Translations under genes and position numbers: made by a program
NCBI GenBank assembly: GCA_905220665.1
Contig: CAJNAR010000003.1
Coordinates: 248,001 to 312,000 of the forward strand
Direction: 5' to 3'
Source: Albugo candida
Taxonomy: Eukaryota; Oomycota; Peronosporomycetes; Albuginales; Albuginaceae
Length of the DNA stretch: 64,000 nt
Notes under the pieces: generated by a model
What the model was told of the DNA's origin: nothing
Databases searched by the model: none
The model's input: the letters and a program-made list of their open reading frames with translations, nothing else
In this document: positions 34,635 to 49,600 of the stretch, in pieces
Layout: each line of letters opens with the position of its first letter
How positions within the stretch are numbered: the first letter of the stretch is position 1

Positions 34635-37600
34635 ATGTCTCCACTGAGACGTCATAAACGCAAGCCAGCTTCAGTGTGGCTGGATACCCTGCAAGACAAA
34701 GACAAAGAAGTGAGAAGCGAATCGGAGCAGGACCGTAATGACTACTTGCTCAATCGCCTGAGACCTGGATCAGCAGTTGGTCGCAAGTACTTTGTGACAA
34801 AAAAGGTATCTAAAAAAGAATCGGGCGACGATGGAGTTCGTGCAGTGGATAGTAACACACAATCTGCCACGTACAAAGATGATAGTAGTACGGTCAAGAT
34901 GGTTGACTGCATGACCTTGGAAAAATTTGATCGTGGTAAGAATGCCAATACTCGTGAGATGCTGCTACTACAAGCTGGGATCATTGTAGATTATTGTGCA
35001 AATGATTGCCTTTTACGTTACGTATTGACCGTGATTATGGAAAAGCGTCAAATTATTCGCAAGCAGATCCCTAAACTAAATCGTGCGTTCATTCCCTGTT
35101 CTCGTACTGAAGCTGAGTGAGATATGAAGCAGATATTGTTATGCAGAAAGCTGCTACCCCGCATAAAGACGTGCTCTATTTGGTCAAAATGTCGCCACAA
35201 GAGGTTCCGTTTGGATTTGAAAATAACTACTGGCTGAAGATCGTCTCCGAGACCTCGATATCAGCTTTCAAACATGCGACCTTTTTTACCCTTAGTCCAA
35301 ATGGAATCACTGAGTTTCGATGCTCTCATATATCGCCTTATTCGAACCAAATCAATACACATTCTCGCACAAATTCCATCAGAGCGATCGATCTGACCGA
35401 CTTGATGACCTGGATCAATGAGAAGCTTGCATTTGACCATATTGCAAGCATGAAAAGTCTTGAGCGTATCCAGCTAATGATTTTTTACTTATCATGGAAG
35501 CATAATACCCTGCAGCAAAAGCATGATCGCGCCAAGAACTATCTGAGCAATCGGTTATTTGTTTGTGATCCTTTTGCTCGTCCACTAATCGGTGTGATTC
35601 AAGCTCAGTGCTGGAAGGTACTTATATCCAGCATCAATGTCACTGCATCTTCACACGTATAATCGACCATAGATTGCTCAACTTGATCCCGATCTACTTA
35701 CCACGAATATGATCAGAGGATTGAAATCACTTGAAAAGGTTCGAACTTCTTCACGGTGAAAAATCTGTACCTAAATGCAACGTTTTACAGCACCACATAG
35801 AGAAGCTTGAAGAAGTAAAAGCTCAGATACTATCAAATATTCAAATAATCATCTGTGCGATAAACACACTCGAGAGCTTCCTACTGGATTCAGGACACAA
35901 TTGTCCGAGTCGGCAAAACTGCAGCAAATCTCTTCCAAGTATGATAGCAGCGAGCGTCACGTCCAAGAATTCGCAATGCAATGAGCAAGTAGAAATATTT
36001 CGAAATGAATGGCTGGGTCGTGTCACGGCGATACGTGACAAGACTCGTTCGAGCAATTTGACGCAACGAATGTATACCTTATATCGATTGACGGATCTTC
36101 TGATCAAAGAGTCACTAAGCACGCATCTCGCCCTATATTACGACACATTTTATGCCCGGATTTGTGGTATATCTCGTGATGCCACAGAACAGAACAAAGC
36201 AAACGATTCTATGGACATGACAACCAGGCTTTGCAGTGATGAGGAGTCACTGATTTTGGATATTTTTTATTCAAGACGTTTTTATCTAAGAAAAGCAAAT
36301 ATCATAGAACCGCCTGAGCCGTTTGTACATGCAAAAGTCGATTTTTCTATCGCAAACAATGGAAGCATATCATCAGTCTCGATACATCCACAAAAAGAAG
36401 ACTGTTTGAAAACTATTCATGAGATGTGGCTTGCATTTACTACCGCTTTGGACTCCATGCCTCGAGTGGTAAGGCCATTACGCTCTCTATTTGTCCACAA
36501 TGCTAATTTGATGTATTGCTAGATCATGGAAAGAAAAAATGATTCCAATCTAAACCCGTTCCCACCCGATCAAAAGGCACTATTCATCGAGGTTTCCTAT
36601 CTCAAGCCTTCGTGTCAGGTGCTGGCTAACAATAAGCAGCGTTTCGGAGAGATGAAGCGAGCAATTGAAATCTACTACAAGCAACTCAATGTATGTTTGC
36701 GTTTGTAACGCAGATTCTCTTTATGGGCTCATGCATTTCTGTGAGAAGATTTTATTAGAAGAACACAGAAGAGTACTGTCTAGTATTGCCAATATGCATC
36801 TTGGTAATGAAATAGCTAGCGCCGCAAATTTTGAACGAGCAACGATTCAAGTACAACAAGATTTAGATGGTTCGACACTTCCTGATACATCGTTTCTCTC
36901 TGACGCATCTTTCAGCATCGATGCTTTTGAGGACGAGTACAAGACTTGGACCTCTGTATATGATTATGCAACTATGCGTCAATATAGTCAAGTTGGCATG
37001 ACTGTACTCGATCAAAGTTCTCTTTTATCCTTTCTCAACTTGCAAGCCAGGGAAGGATTGATGGCAAACGTGCAAGCACTACCTCGATGTTACGAGTACT
37101 TCTTGCGGGTGATGATCAATATTCTTCGTCCTATAATGGAGCATATCACTATTGTTGCGACGACGATTGAAGAAGGCAGAGTTTGGGTAGCAAGGGCAAG
37201 TCAATTACTCAGTAGCCATCCGTGGCGGAAATTATTCGACTCACACTGTATGAAACTGAAGCTATTCAGAGAAGTCATATCACGACGTGCATGCGATGAT
37301 CATGATTCCTCACTTTTAGATGATAGTGATCAAGTTGATCTTCGTAGATGTGAAGTCGAGTGGGAATCACTTTTTGAAGCCTTCTTGTCATGTTTGAAAC
37401 GCGTGCAAGAGCGAGATTGTGATCAACGAAGAATTCTTGACAACTTGCTGGACACGACAGAGCAAAGTATCACGAGCAAGACACAAGCATTAAGACGTGA
37501 ATTCTGTCAGGAATTATCGATACTGAAAGGACCGGAACATCTTGATGAAATCGGGACCATTCAACCGAGCAATTCGGGAAGCCCACAGTTGTTGATACAA

Positions 37601-40600
37601 AAAATCAGAAGCGTCGTCGATCTCGAATCTGAAAAAATGATGTTACAAGAACATTTGTTAAAATTGAATACTTTGGGAAGCTTTTCGCAAAAAGAAGCAC
37701 GACGAGAGTGTACGAAGAATAGTATAATTACATTGAGAACGAAAGAGATTGAAGGTCAAATGAGTGCTGAAATAGCTGGATTTGAAAAGCTATCACCGAG
37801 TAGGACACTTTTGGATCAAGCGCTATTTGTGCTAGATATACGAAATCATCTCAAAAAATGGTTTTCTTGTGTCATGACATGGAATGAAACTTATATTCTC
37901 AATCTCGATCCCGATGCTGTATCCTCTCAGCTCAGTCAGTTCCGTTGTTGGGTATCTGTATCCCTGCATCACATTCATGCACTTAATTGGGAAGATGATG
38001 AGGCTCTTGCAGACAGTGAAAAAATCATTCAAATTCCACTCGATACCGAGCTGTATTCTTTAAACATCGTACAAGGTCAAATCCATGAAATGGAGGAAAA
38101 TTTGAGTATTATAACTGCTTTGAAGAGTAAATCTTTCGACGAAGACAAGTGGCGAATGCTGCCTTGGGAAAGTATCTGTGTCCTTTTAACTCACGAAAAC
38201 TCACAACAGCAATATGGTGACCCCGCTCGCACTTTACGAGAATTTCTGACTTTACAAACATTACAAACCGTGTGGAAGCAACACAGAGAGTCTTCAACCC
38301 CCGAAAATACCACAGGAGCGGAAGGTTTTGCAATTCACACTAAGCAGTCCTTACTCGATCTGAGCAGAGATGTGAACGAAAGTGATGCGCTGGGTCAAAG
38401 GTTAGCAAATCTTGCCAGTAAACTTGACACAATTCTCATTAGGATTGTTCCAACGAATCGGTTGCCCGAGGAATCAGCAGCCGGGGAGGGAAAAGGTCTC
38501 ACAACCTTTGTAGCTACTTCTTATCATATCGATGGGCTAAGAAAAGCATCTGTCGCTTTACAAGAAATTTGTATGGAACTCAGGGTTTGTCGCCAATTTA
38601 ATCGCGGCTATTTCCTCAGCCTGATCCAAGATACTTATACAAATGTTCAGAATCGAATTCGATTATGTCACAACATTGAAAACTTTCAGAAGAATTGGCT
38701 ATCCATAGCTGAAGCCTCCAAGCTATATGAGATTGACGAATTCACCTGTAGAAAGGATCAGGAATCACTACACACTTCTATAATGGGTCGACATGTAAGC
38801 AAGAGGAATTTTGAGAGTGACTGGAAATCAATCTACAAGACTTGGACATTATGGAATGACTGCTTGCGTGACCTCTATCTAGCAAAAGAATCCCCGAATC
38901 AGCTAACAAGGGTACCGTCCAACAAAGACAAAGTTGGCTTCATTTCGTCTCATTATACGTCTCAGTCTGCACAAAAAATCGCAAGCAATTTGAAAAAGTC
39001 AACCGATGTGAAGTCTAACTTGTCGAAAAAGCACGTCCAAAGAAAATGGCGAAGAATCGACGATGTATGGAACGCATTTGCGAAGTTTGATTGGGAGCAA
39101 CATGTACAATACTGTGAGAAAGCTCTATTTATTTTGGATGTGTATCTCACAACCTGCGTGAGAGAAAAAGTTCCGAGACTGTATTGCCTATCCAACCAGG
39201 AACTTTTGCATCTAATGCTTATCGCCGATCACGAGGTCCACGAGTCAGCAGATACAAGTACCAGCTCAATCATGCTCAATTCTGTATTTGCAAAATGCTT
39301 CTCTCCCGGACTCCATTTTGAAGTTTGCGACGCACAATCAGGAGCAATGCGACCAGATACTGAATGGAAGGCTGATGAAGAATATAGCCACGCTACTTCA
39401 AGCTTTATCTCAACAATCAGAGGCGTTTCTCTTTCGTCACTAGACCAACGCGTATCTCGGAAAAGAACTGGGATGCTTTTTTTCAGCGCTCCCATTGTCC
39501 TTGTCGGACGACTTGCATTTTGGTGGGTTAGGCTTGAAGGTGAGATGTACAAGGTAGTACACGATAATGTATGGCTTCTTATCGATCAGTTTACTTCATA
39601 CCTTGAAGAATTAGAAAACAGCGAGGTTGACGAACTGAGTAGCCATAGCGTCGAGAAGGAAATGATCGTAAGCTCATGGATCACGCGTCAAGAAAAAATC
39701 ACAAAACGTCCAATACTACCTCAGTCTATTGTGACCGCACTGATGAGTTACTTTACCAGAAAACTGGACATCACATTATCTTCCTTGAGCGCATCAACAA
39801 GCTCTGAAAACAACAAAGCTCAGAGTCTTTCGCATGTCACAGAGATACAATCGCGGATTATGGAGAACTTGGTCGACTGTTATCGGGATTCCACGACGCA
39901 AATGAGAGTCAAAGTTCATATTGATAATTTGTTACTTGTTTGCATCTATCACCGTGAGCTTATAACGATCCTCGTTCAAGCTTCAAGAGACGGAAGATCT
40001 CCTGAACTGATCTGGAAACTGCAATTGCGCCTACTTACCGAATCAAAAGTGACCGAGCACCTGCAATTACTCAAAGATAGTGCCTCTAGCACTTCCAGCC
40101 ATCGCTCAATGTACAATACGGTCTCGAATGCGATGCACTATCTCAGGCCGAATGATCAGAGAGCAGAACTTAAATCAAAGTCAAAGCATCAGAAAAGCTC
40201 ATTGGGCCTGATAGCTTCTGTTGGCGATATCTCCATCCCATTTGGACACGAGATGATTGGGAACTACAAGCTTTCTTTCCTCACACCGTGCACCGAAAGG
40301 TGCTTATTTGCGCTGTGGATGGCATTACGCTTCCAAAATTTGGCTTCGTTCACATCGAGCCCAGATTCAGACAAATCAAGTATTGCTGATGGATCAACGT
40401 ACGTAAATGATATTGGTATGCTGCTTATGCGGTGGTGCGTGCGCTACACCGTCAGCAATCACGTCCAGAGCTCAGGTAGTCTCAATTTACACACACGTAC
40501 AAATCTTTTGTGTCGTCTGCTGCACGCAATCGTTGCTCTGGATGGATTTTTGCTAATTGATGCTCGGGAAGACCTGAAGCACATCAAGCAAGAGATGTTC

Positions 40601-43600
40601 CGTGACATCAGATGTCAAATTGAAAAGTTTCGCGTGTTAGCGACACAGATTTCTCACGAGGGAAGTCCAAATGTCACGATAACAGCAGCTCAGATGCAGT
40701 CTACTCCTGGGATTTGGATCTTTACGAGTCCGGCTCAGTTCAAGCGGAAGAATCTTTTCAAAAGCATAGATACGAACTTTCAGACATTTTCAATCATCTC
40801 ACCTCCTATCGAGCTTATAGTCACATCCTTGCTTATACGATCCGGAAGCGATTTACAAGATGTACATGACACTCGGATTCCTCTGTTTTTGAATGAGTTG
40901 CTGGATTGCGAACAGGACCCTGAAAGACTGAGCACTCTCGCCTCAGTATTTGGTCTCGCTTTGACGTCCTCTATGCATATAATTCGTCATATATTTTTAG
41001 GTATCAATGATCTCAAGAAAAGTGCCAAAATATTGTACTTCCCAAGCAAAGATGAATCAGCACAACAAAGAATGACGAGAGTAAGCATGACGGCTAAAGA
41101 TATCAATAGAGACGGTAACGTCGACCGTGACGTATGGATACTTGCTCAGCAAGCTATGATTCATCACGTCCTTAAGAGTAGTATTCATCGAAGGCTAGAA
41201 TTTCTCCATCCAGCAAGTAGTACGATGCACCACCGCATCACTATGCTGCTCAAATTGCTAGCTTACTTACAACAAAAGTATCTACCGGTCACTGCACAGT
41301 GCAGGGTCTACGAGTTTGCCAAAAGGTTTGTCAAACTAGCAGAACCAATCCCGGAAGCCTTACGCATTGCAGCATATCATATGCAAAAAGATTGTAACGA
41401 ACAGATCACAAATGTGTGTCTTGATATTTGGAAATCGATGCAATCTCAGATGGACCTTCGCCACGCAGCACACGATAGGACGAGCAATTCCCAAATGGCT
41501 GTACCTTTGGGTATTATCGTATATGGTGATCCTGCATGTGGTAAAACGACTATGATCAAAATTCTTCATCACGCTATCTGCGCTCTAGAAGAGACTGATG
41601 ATTCAAATGACAGATATATAGATTTTGAAGGACGGGATGTTCGAACGGTACGACCCGCAGAGTTAGAGACAACAAACCCTCATTTGCTTGGTGCTTTGGA
41701 CTTGCTCGGTGAGTTTGCTAAAGATACAAGTCTTCATGAGATAGGAGTCGACACGGCTCGTTTTGGCTTACTCGGGAGAATGCTGAACCTGAAAAAACGA
41801 CACAACGATGACCTGGGCTCGGAAGATAGCATTGTGAGAAGACGCTGGATCCATGTTGATGCGAATGAAGCGCTGTCAAGCGCCTGGATTGAAGACTTTG
41901 TCACGTTTACATCACATTATTATCGATCAATTTCTGATACCTTTGGCAGTGCTCAGAGGAATTGGTCGTTTATATTCGAAACAATAGACCTGTCATCTGC
42001 CTCCCCGTCATTTCTCTGGATAGTTTTTCGGCCTGTGTACGTAGAAAGCAGTCTTTGTTCCTATCAAGGTCTCATAGAACGATGGAAGACTACCTGGCGG
42101 CACCGTCAAGATTCGAGCCTTCAGATTGATGAGGACCCTATATCTTCTCCGGCGGCCCAGCTTTTATCGCATGCATTCCAACTATTAGAAGTGATTTTGA
42201 CTGATGGTTGCAATTCGTATATACAATCAAGTTTTGATTGTAGTGGCAGTGAAAGTATCTCAACCTTCGGTGGAATTTCTTTCAAATATTTGACGATCCA
42301 TACTCTTGATGTCCTGGACTACATTCTGTCTAACCTTCTGGAACAATTACGAGAACAAGCTAAAGCAGAACCTTCTATCAAGAGTAACGGTACAAAATCC
42401 TCTTTTCTATTATCGTCTCGATATAATTTATCAAAAGCAGTCCGTCTGTGCTGCTTTGGAATGGTATGGTGTGTCTCGGGTCATTTAGAGGAGATCAATC
42501 GAAGAAAATTTGAGCTGTTGGTTCGGCAAAAGCTGGGAAATATATCTCGCGACAAAATCTTTGCTGTAATTAGTGAGTCAGAAATGAGCTTATACGCATC
42601 CGAGGAATTTTTCAGAAGCTCAAGCTCCCCCAAGCAGTACAAGCAAAAGCGTGAGACGATATATTATCTCCCAGCACGCGACGCGTTCACAAACTTATTT
42701 GACTTTGCTCAGTTGCTGCTTTCGAGTGGCAAAGGCTCCTTTCTACTATTTGGACCACGCGGATGTGGAAAATCGAGCTTATTGAGGCGCCTGATGCAAG
42801 AGATCAGTAAGAAACTCGAAGAGGAACGTGATCTGGAAGTTCCAATGAAAGCTAGGCAAACTCGTAGCATACTGGACATGAATGACCGCGGTAGACTCGT
42901 AGTCGATTTCTCTACAGAGGATCATGAGGCAGCAATCGACGACATGCCTCGTCATGTCAATGAGCTACCATCAGCTTACGATTACGTATTTATCGACAAT
43001 CTCTCACTGCTGGAAGAGCATCAGAAACAATTCAATTATCATCAACAAAATATCATGTCCACAGCTCAGTATGAATGGATTCGGACAATATTGGATCATC
43101 AGTTATGCTATCACCATCCCACACGGAAGATGGAACATTGCAGAAAGCAATTTGGGGGCGCCTTAAGTACCACAGAAGAGCGAGACTGGAAGCCACAATT
43201 GACGCAAAGGTTTATCCGCCATTTTACCTTACTACGAGTACCACCATTGCTCAAACACGAAACTATGTCGATATTTCGAGGGAAATTCCGTGAAGTCTTC
43301 GATATACCCTTAGAGACCCCTGCGCCAGTCGAGGTGATTTGTCGCCCGTTCCTATCCATTGAAGAAGCAATTTTGAGATCAACCGTTGATTTTATCGATG
43401 AATTCACCAAAGTCACTGGACACTGGCGAATCTATTGCACGGAGGCTGCTGGAAATTATATACAATCGCTTCCTGTACTGCTTCACATAAATTCGCATCA
43501 CATCAATGAGATTTTAAGTCGCACACTACGTTCTCATCGAGAGGCTGTGTCAGATCAGACTAAAAATAATGAAAACAATACCTTCAATCCTCAACATGAG

Positions 43601-46600
43601 AAGAATCATGATGCAACACGGCTTCGGCAGCTCGGATATGCCCATCAGGTCTGGCTTACAGAAATTTTCCAAACTGGGTATGACACTTGGTCCAAAGTCA
43701 TGGATACTATGAGCAAATCTCTACTGGCCAAACAAAGCTCTAGAAGTCTCTCGATTCTAGAAATGTTACATAAGGATCAAGAGGCTGTCCGACAAGCTCT
43801 ACGGCTAACAAGTGAGAAGTACTTCAGTATGTCACTTTCAGCAGTTCAAGGCTGGAGCTCAGACGGTGGCAAAGCGACAAGTGGGGGTAACATCAGCCCA
43901 CTTCAGCAGCAAGAAATGATGTCTTTCTTGCATCATATACTTCAATGGTATCGTTTGAATCCCCAACGAACCACAAATCAATTGATCGGGAAAAATCTAT
44001 CAGATTGGTACCGACGCGTATGCCAAGTCGCAATGAATTCCACAAATCGATACGCTCTTGAGAATGGTGATAAAACTTATTCTCTACCAGGTCATATATC
44101 ATCCGAAAGCACACAATGGTCTATTTTGCGTCATGAAATTCTCAAGAAATGTCTTTCGAACGCAAATCAATCAATGAAGTCTCCGAAAATGGTACAAGGA
44201 ATGAGTGAGATCCATTCACTCTCAACGGGCGAAATTAATATGTGGCTGTCCACCGACTGGTGGCAGTACCGATTGCTACAATTCACAGCAGCGCTGTTAA
44301 GTGGGAAGCATCTTTTTGTCCTGCACATCCGCAATGAGCGCTCCACTAAAAACAACCTTCTTCAGCCAACTATTTGGAGCTTGGTGTCTATGTCAACCCG
44401 TTTAGGCTGTTATTCTCACGCGTATCAGGTACACATCGATCTTTTACGCCTGAAAGACCTTATCAAGATACTCACTATGACGGGCGTCTATGATCTTCGA
44501 GTGATTCTATGGATCAGAGATAGTCTAAATGATGACGATGATGACGCGGAAGCGCATTGGAATCACAATGAGATGTCCACGGTTGTCCTCTTGCTGAAAG
44601 ATATTCTCTGTAACCAAGTCATGGCACCTCAGTCCTGGATATTAGAGCAAACTAATCCCGAGATCAATGACCAAGGGACCACCAACAATGCAGCAAACGC
44701 GGGAACCGATCAAAAGATAGACCATATTCAAGATACATGGAACTATATCTATGATGAAGTACTCCAAACGAAGAAAAAAAGTCTCAAGGTTTTGACTGAA
44801 AGGAGTTTTCGTGAAAAAGTGATGAAAAATCTGCACGTTTGCATCGTTGACCAAGTCGATGACAATGAGCCGTATCGTGAAAGTTTGAAAAGTCACAAGA
44901 AATTAAAGCCATCACGCTGCATCAAAGACTTTGTCGATTTACCTTCGGTGCGATGGGTAGTCATCAGAGAAGAAACGATCGATTCCAAAAGCCCTTTTTT
45001 TAGTCAAATTCTCCGGGGCTGCATTACAATGTTTGGAGAATGTATTGAGAACGCAATCTCACATTTGGCTACAAGCAAAGTCATCAATCAACAACGATAC
45101 ACCACGCATGAAAGACTTTACGAATTCATCATTGATAATCATAACTTTTGGAATGGGATGAAAGGGTCTCCGTTAACATTTACGCGATTTTTAAAGAATT
45201 GGGTGTGTGCTTGTGCAAAAAATGTGGCATGCAAGAAACTAAAGCTAATAAGAAAACATCGATATCACACTGCGCTGAGAAACTTCGATACCTTGATGAG
45301 CAAGCTGACGGCCAGAAGACAACTTCTTGAGACCGAATTGGTCTCCCAAATCCAAGTGGTCACCAAAAACATTGAGGGAGTTCTATGCACACTAGAAGCC
45401 TCCTGTGCCGACTCCATAAATAATGCTATCGCGAACGGCGCTACTACGAGAGATATCGCTGATGAAGACAGATTTAAAAGCCTTCAAACGGTATTGTTGC
45501 ATAACGCTTCCTCTAAACAAGCTCAAGAAGATTTGTGGGCTCTACATAGTAGGAAGGAGGAGTACGCAATGAGAGAGATGGAGATAAGAACACGAACCAA
45601 AGAGCTTAAAGACATCGAGATGAAATGGAAAAACTATCGCGCTATTATAGAGGAGGACTTGTATCGAGCTAACGAATTGAAGAATATGTCAATGACTGAG
45701 TCAAATTGGAGGACGTTTATAGAATTATGTCCTTGGCGTACATTGATCCAATGCAGCAAAATTAGCTTCTTAAGCGAGATGTCATTAAGTGACCAAAATG
45801 CACGAATTTCGGATCTCATTTGCCTCGTCAAAACGTTTTGTATAAATGCAAAGATTGAGATATTAGATAACTCATTTGAAAAGCCGGAAACGATTGTGAA
45901 GATACCAGCCATCGTGGAGCAAATTTGGCTGTATCTTTTCCCATACATATCCTCCCGAAGGATCTCGGAAATCATCTATCTAGCTGATTCATGGTGTCAT
46001 CAAAGCAAATTTGAGCTCAGAAGCCGAGAGTACTTGATACCTGTGTTTACTGACACTACAGGATGCCTAATCCAGCACTTCCTGACACATATTCTTGCAG
46101 GAAAATCGATCTTTTCCACTACTAAAAATCGTCGTTCGGTCCCGAAACAAGCCGAAAAATTCTATGCGCTTGATCCCGCTAGTGTTATGGTGCTTACCAG
46201 CCAAGACATGGATCTTGAAATTAAACTTATCAAGGCAGAAAAACATGACATTCCAGTGGTTCTAACGAATTTTAGGCCTGAGACAAAGAAACGCTTGGAA
46301 ATGCATTTTGCCGCTATGGAGACCCGTTCTCATGAGAACCCGATTGAAGCCAGCAACTCCATTTACAGTAATCTCTCACTTTTGGTTACTAAGACACTTT
46401 GGTCAAATTCCGAGAACGCCAAAGCAAAACATTTCTTGGAGAATGATAGGAGATTAAAGCAGCAAGTTAACAGACCCGCATCACTCTGGAGAACAGCGGT
46501 AGATTTAACATTAGCAGTAAAACAAAAGACCGAGAAGCAGAAGAATTTTTCCAGGATCGCCCTGTCTTCAGTGAACAACCAGAGAGAGCTACGAATTCCT

Positions 46601-49600
46601 TCGGGAAAGAAGCCATTAAGCGGATACAGTGATCCTTGCGCAGAATACTGGAAGCCATGGTTTCAAGTGTATGCGGTCTCAATGAGCAAGCTTGATCTCA
46701 TGGCGATGAATTCTGATCTCGCGAGCTCGCAGGTTCAATTCATGGAGTTTGATTTAGATTGGCAAGTTGAGGATTTGACAAAGTGTTTTGATCAATGCAA
46801 GGGCCAAGAATTCAGCAAGATTACTAAACCCGTAGCTGATACAATTAAATCTTATAAAGCCTCAGACAACCACAGTGATTCGTCACAAGTTTTAGAGTCT
46901 TCCGTTCTACTATGGCGGCGGAAGTGTGACTTGGTCGATTTTTGCATGTGCGAAATGTCTGATTTATTCGATCCGAACGATCACACGACTCGAAATGGAG
47001 ACAATGATGCTCAGTTCACAAGCCCTCATCTTCGAATCGGGATAGAAAAGATGCTACATCACTTGGAATTAATTGCAAAGGAAAAGTACGAAGCCGAGTC
47101 AGTTGATACATTATCACCGACCACAGAATCTGCGTTTCATCCTCATAAAGCGTCGATTATACCTTGCGAAAAGTATGCCTATGAACTCGCTTGCATTGCG
47201 ACGACCGTCATGCTTTGTGATCAAGCGATCTACGATGACAAAGTAAAGCATTTTGACAAGCATTTACATAGCGACAGATGTTTACAGACATACCCTGGAT
47301 TCAAATCGATGCGTTTGCTCCAAGAACTGACAGCCAAAAATGCCGAATCGGATCTCTCACAGCTGATTCATAGAGTTCTACATGATGTGTCTCGCCAGTA
47401 CTCAAGTCCGGGTCAACAAGTGCTATTTCGTTTGGTATGGCTTGTCATTCAAAAAGATCAGAAGGCTAGAGTACCTTTGAAGCATTTTTTCAGAGTCTGG
47501 GCAGAAAATGACAATCGTTGCAGCTGGATAGAGTATTGGAATACTGTGAGTTTACTACGAGAGGATCACACACTGAATTTAGCAAGCACAGCTGACAGAT
47601 GTGCAGTACAATCATGTAACGAGCAAGAACGCACTGTGGATTGTTATAGTTCCGTTGTGTCACGATTGAGGCGAAAGTTGAGGCACTACAATGCGTTCTT
47701 GCGTCGATTGCGTCCAGAATCAGGCCTAATTCCACCGAGCAATTCAGGCAGTGAGAATATTTTGCATCCATTGCAGGAAGAAGACTTTGTCAGGGATGTC
47801 AATTGTTTGGTTGCCCGAATCGAAGAACTATGGATGCACTGGATCCAATTCCATAAAAACTGCAAGGAAGTGTATCTTCCTGAAATCATACAAACGCTTT
47901 ACATGGGAGGAAGTGTGGACTCGAAGCATCCCAACACATTTTCAGATGAAGTGAAGGGCTCTGGTAGTATTAGAAGTCGACAAGCCTCGCAAAAGGTTCC
48001 GAATACCGATGCTCATTCCGTGATACAATTATCGGTCGGACATGGATTCAGAGGTAAACGACGGAGTGCTGTCATATCACATCGCAATGAACACAATGAT
48101 TTTGGGATCGAGCCCTATACTGTTTACTCCTTGGTACGATCGCAAATCACATTGAAATCACTATACGATGTTGAGAACACATTTGGTCACATCGCGAAAA
48201 ACGAAGCGAGTCCAAATAACCTTCTCGCAAAAGCCTGCATTGCGATGCTGTTATTTCCAGTCCAAGTACCAGGCTTATTGCTCGAGTACTCGAATGTAAA
48301 AGCAAAGCAGCCGAATGGAATTGAAAGCACGACGTTGGAAGGTAATATGATGGAGTCAGATTCTAATGACAAACCGAACGTTGCGCAGCCAAATAACTCT
48401 GCTGTAGAATTCTCTCAGCTTATCTGTCCAGAGTGGCAATTCTGTAGCACTCCTACATTCATTGCATACGAAGAAAATTTATCAGATGCCACATGCACCA
48501 CCCGGCGTGCCCTGGAATATGAGATTCTTCTTCTGTCAACAAGGAGTGCTTTAGACAGAGCAAACTACACCTCTTCTAACGTGACGTTATTCTACTTGTG
48601 TCTTCAAACAAATAAGGATGAATGCGACCTAAAGCATGAAATAAATAGCATCAGCACTCAAGCAATGGAGAAGAATCAGCAGGAGCTCACGAGGGCAGCA
48701 AATGAGGCACCCAAGTGTAATGTTATCATTTTTGAGATTCTGGAGACCAAGCACTTTGGTTTTCTGTGCGCAATGGTGTCTTCAGTCGTCAATCAGCATT
48801 CCTTGCTTGAATTTCCAGAATGGTACATTCTTTGTCCGAAACGTGTAGCCCGTGTATTGGCATCAATAAATATGCTCACCCATCTGAAAATACATCAACT
48901 CCCGATGAATTCTCAATTCCCGCTGTCAGAACTTCTTTCGAATATATGCCCAAGAAAGTCCATGAAACCACCCGACATGAACTTGTATGAATGGGTTCAA
49001 TCTGAACATGGTATACTTCCTCCAGTAGCACTGGCCGAGAACGTAGGTACTAGAGGTGGATGTGAAAGCAGATTGATACACGGCTGTTTGAATACTCAGT
49101 TGCAACAGCTTCTTGCATTCCATCGCCACATGACTGAAAATGGAAAAAGTAACACTCCGATGTATCAAATTATCTCTGCTCAGGAATGGGAATATCTGAA
49201 CGATAGCTTGACGAAATGTAACAAGGTGATTGATCCAACAGGAGAAGCTTCTTTTGCGTACAACGAGTTTATCGACACTTTCAGCATTTTAGTGAAAAAT
49301 ATGAATTGGTTGAGAAAAGAAGATGAGCATCACGGATCTGATGGGAGCGATGTACGAATAATAAGCGAAACTGAGAGACATCAGGAGTCCGTTGATGATT
49401 TTCAGCATTGCATTTATGAAAGCCCGCAGAGCAATGCCCCAAAAGTATTCCGAGAATTTGAAAGTTTGCTTCAAAATATGAACAAAGTATATTGTGATTC
49501 CCTTAAAATCATCTCACAGCTTGATCAGAAGCTGAATAATGTGTGGTACGCTTGGATTTCTCCTGAGCTAGAATTACGAATTGGTTCCAAGTTCGTGGGG

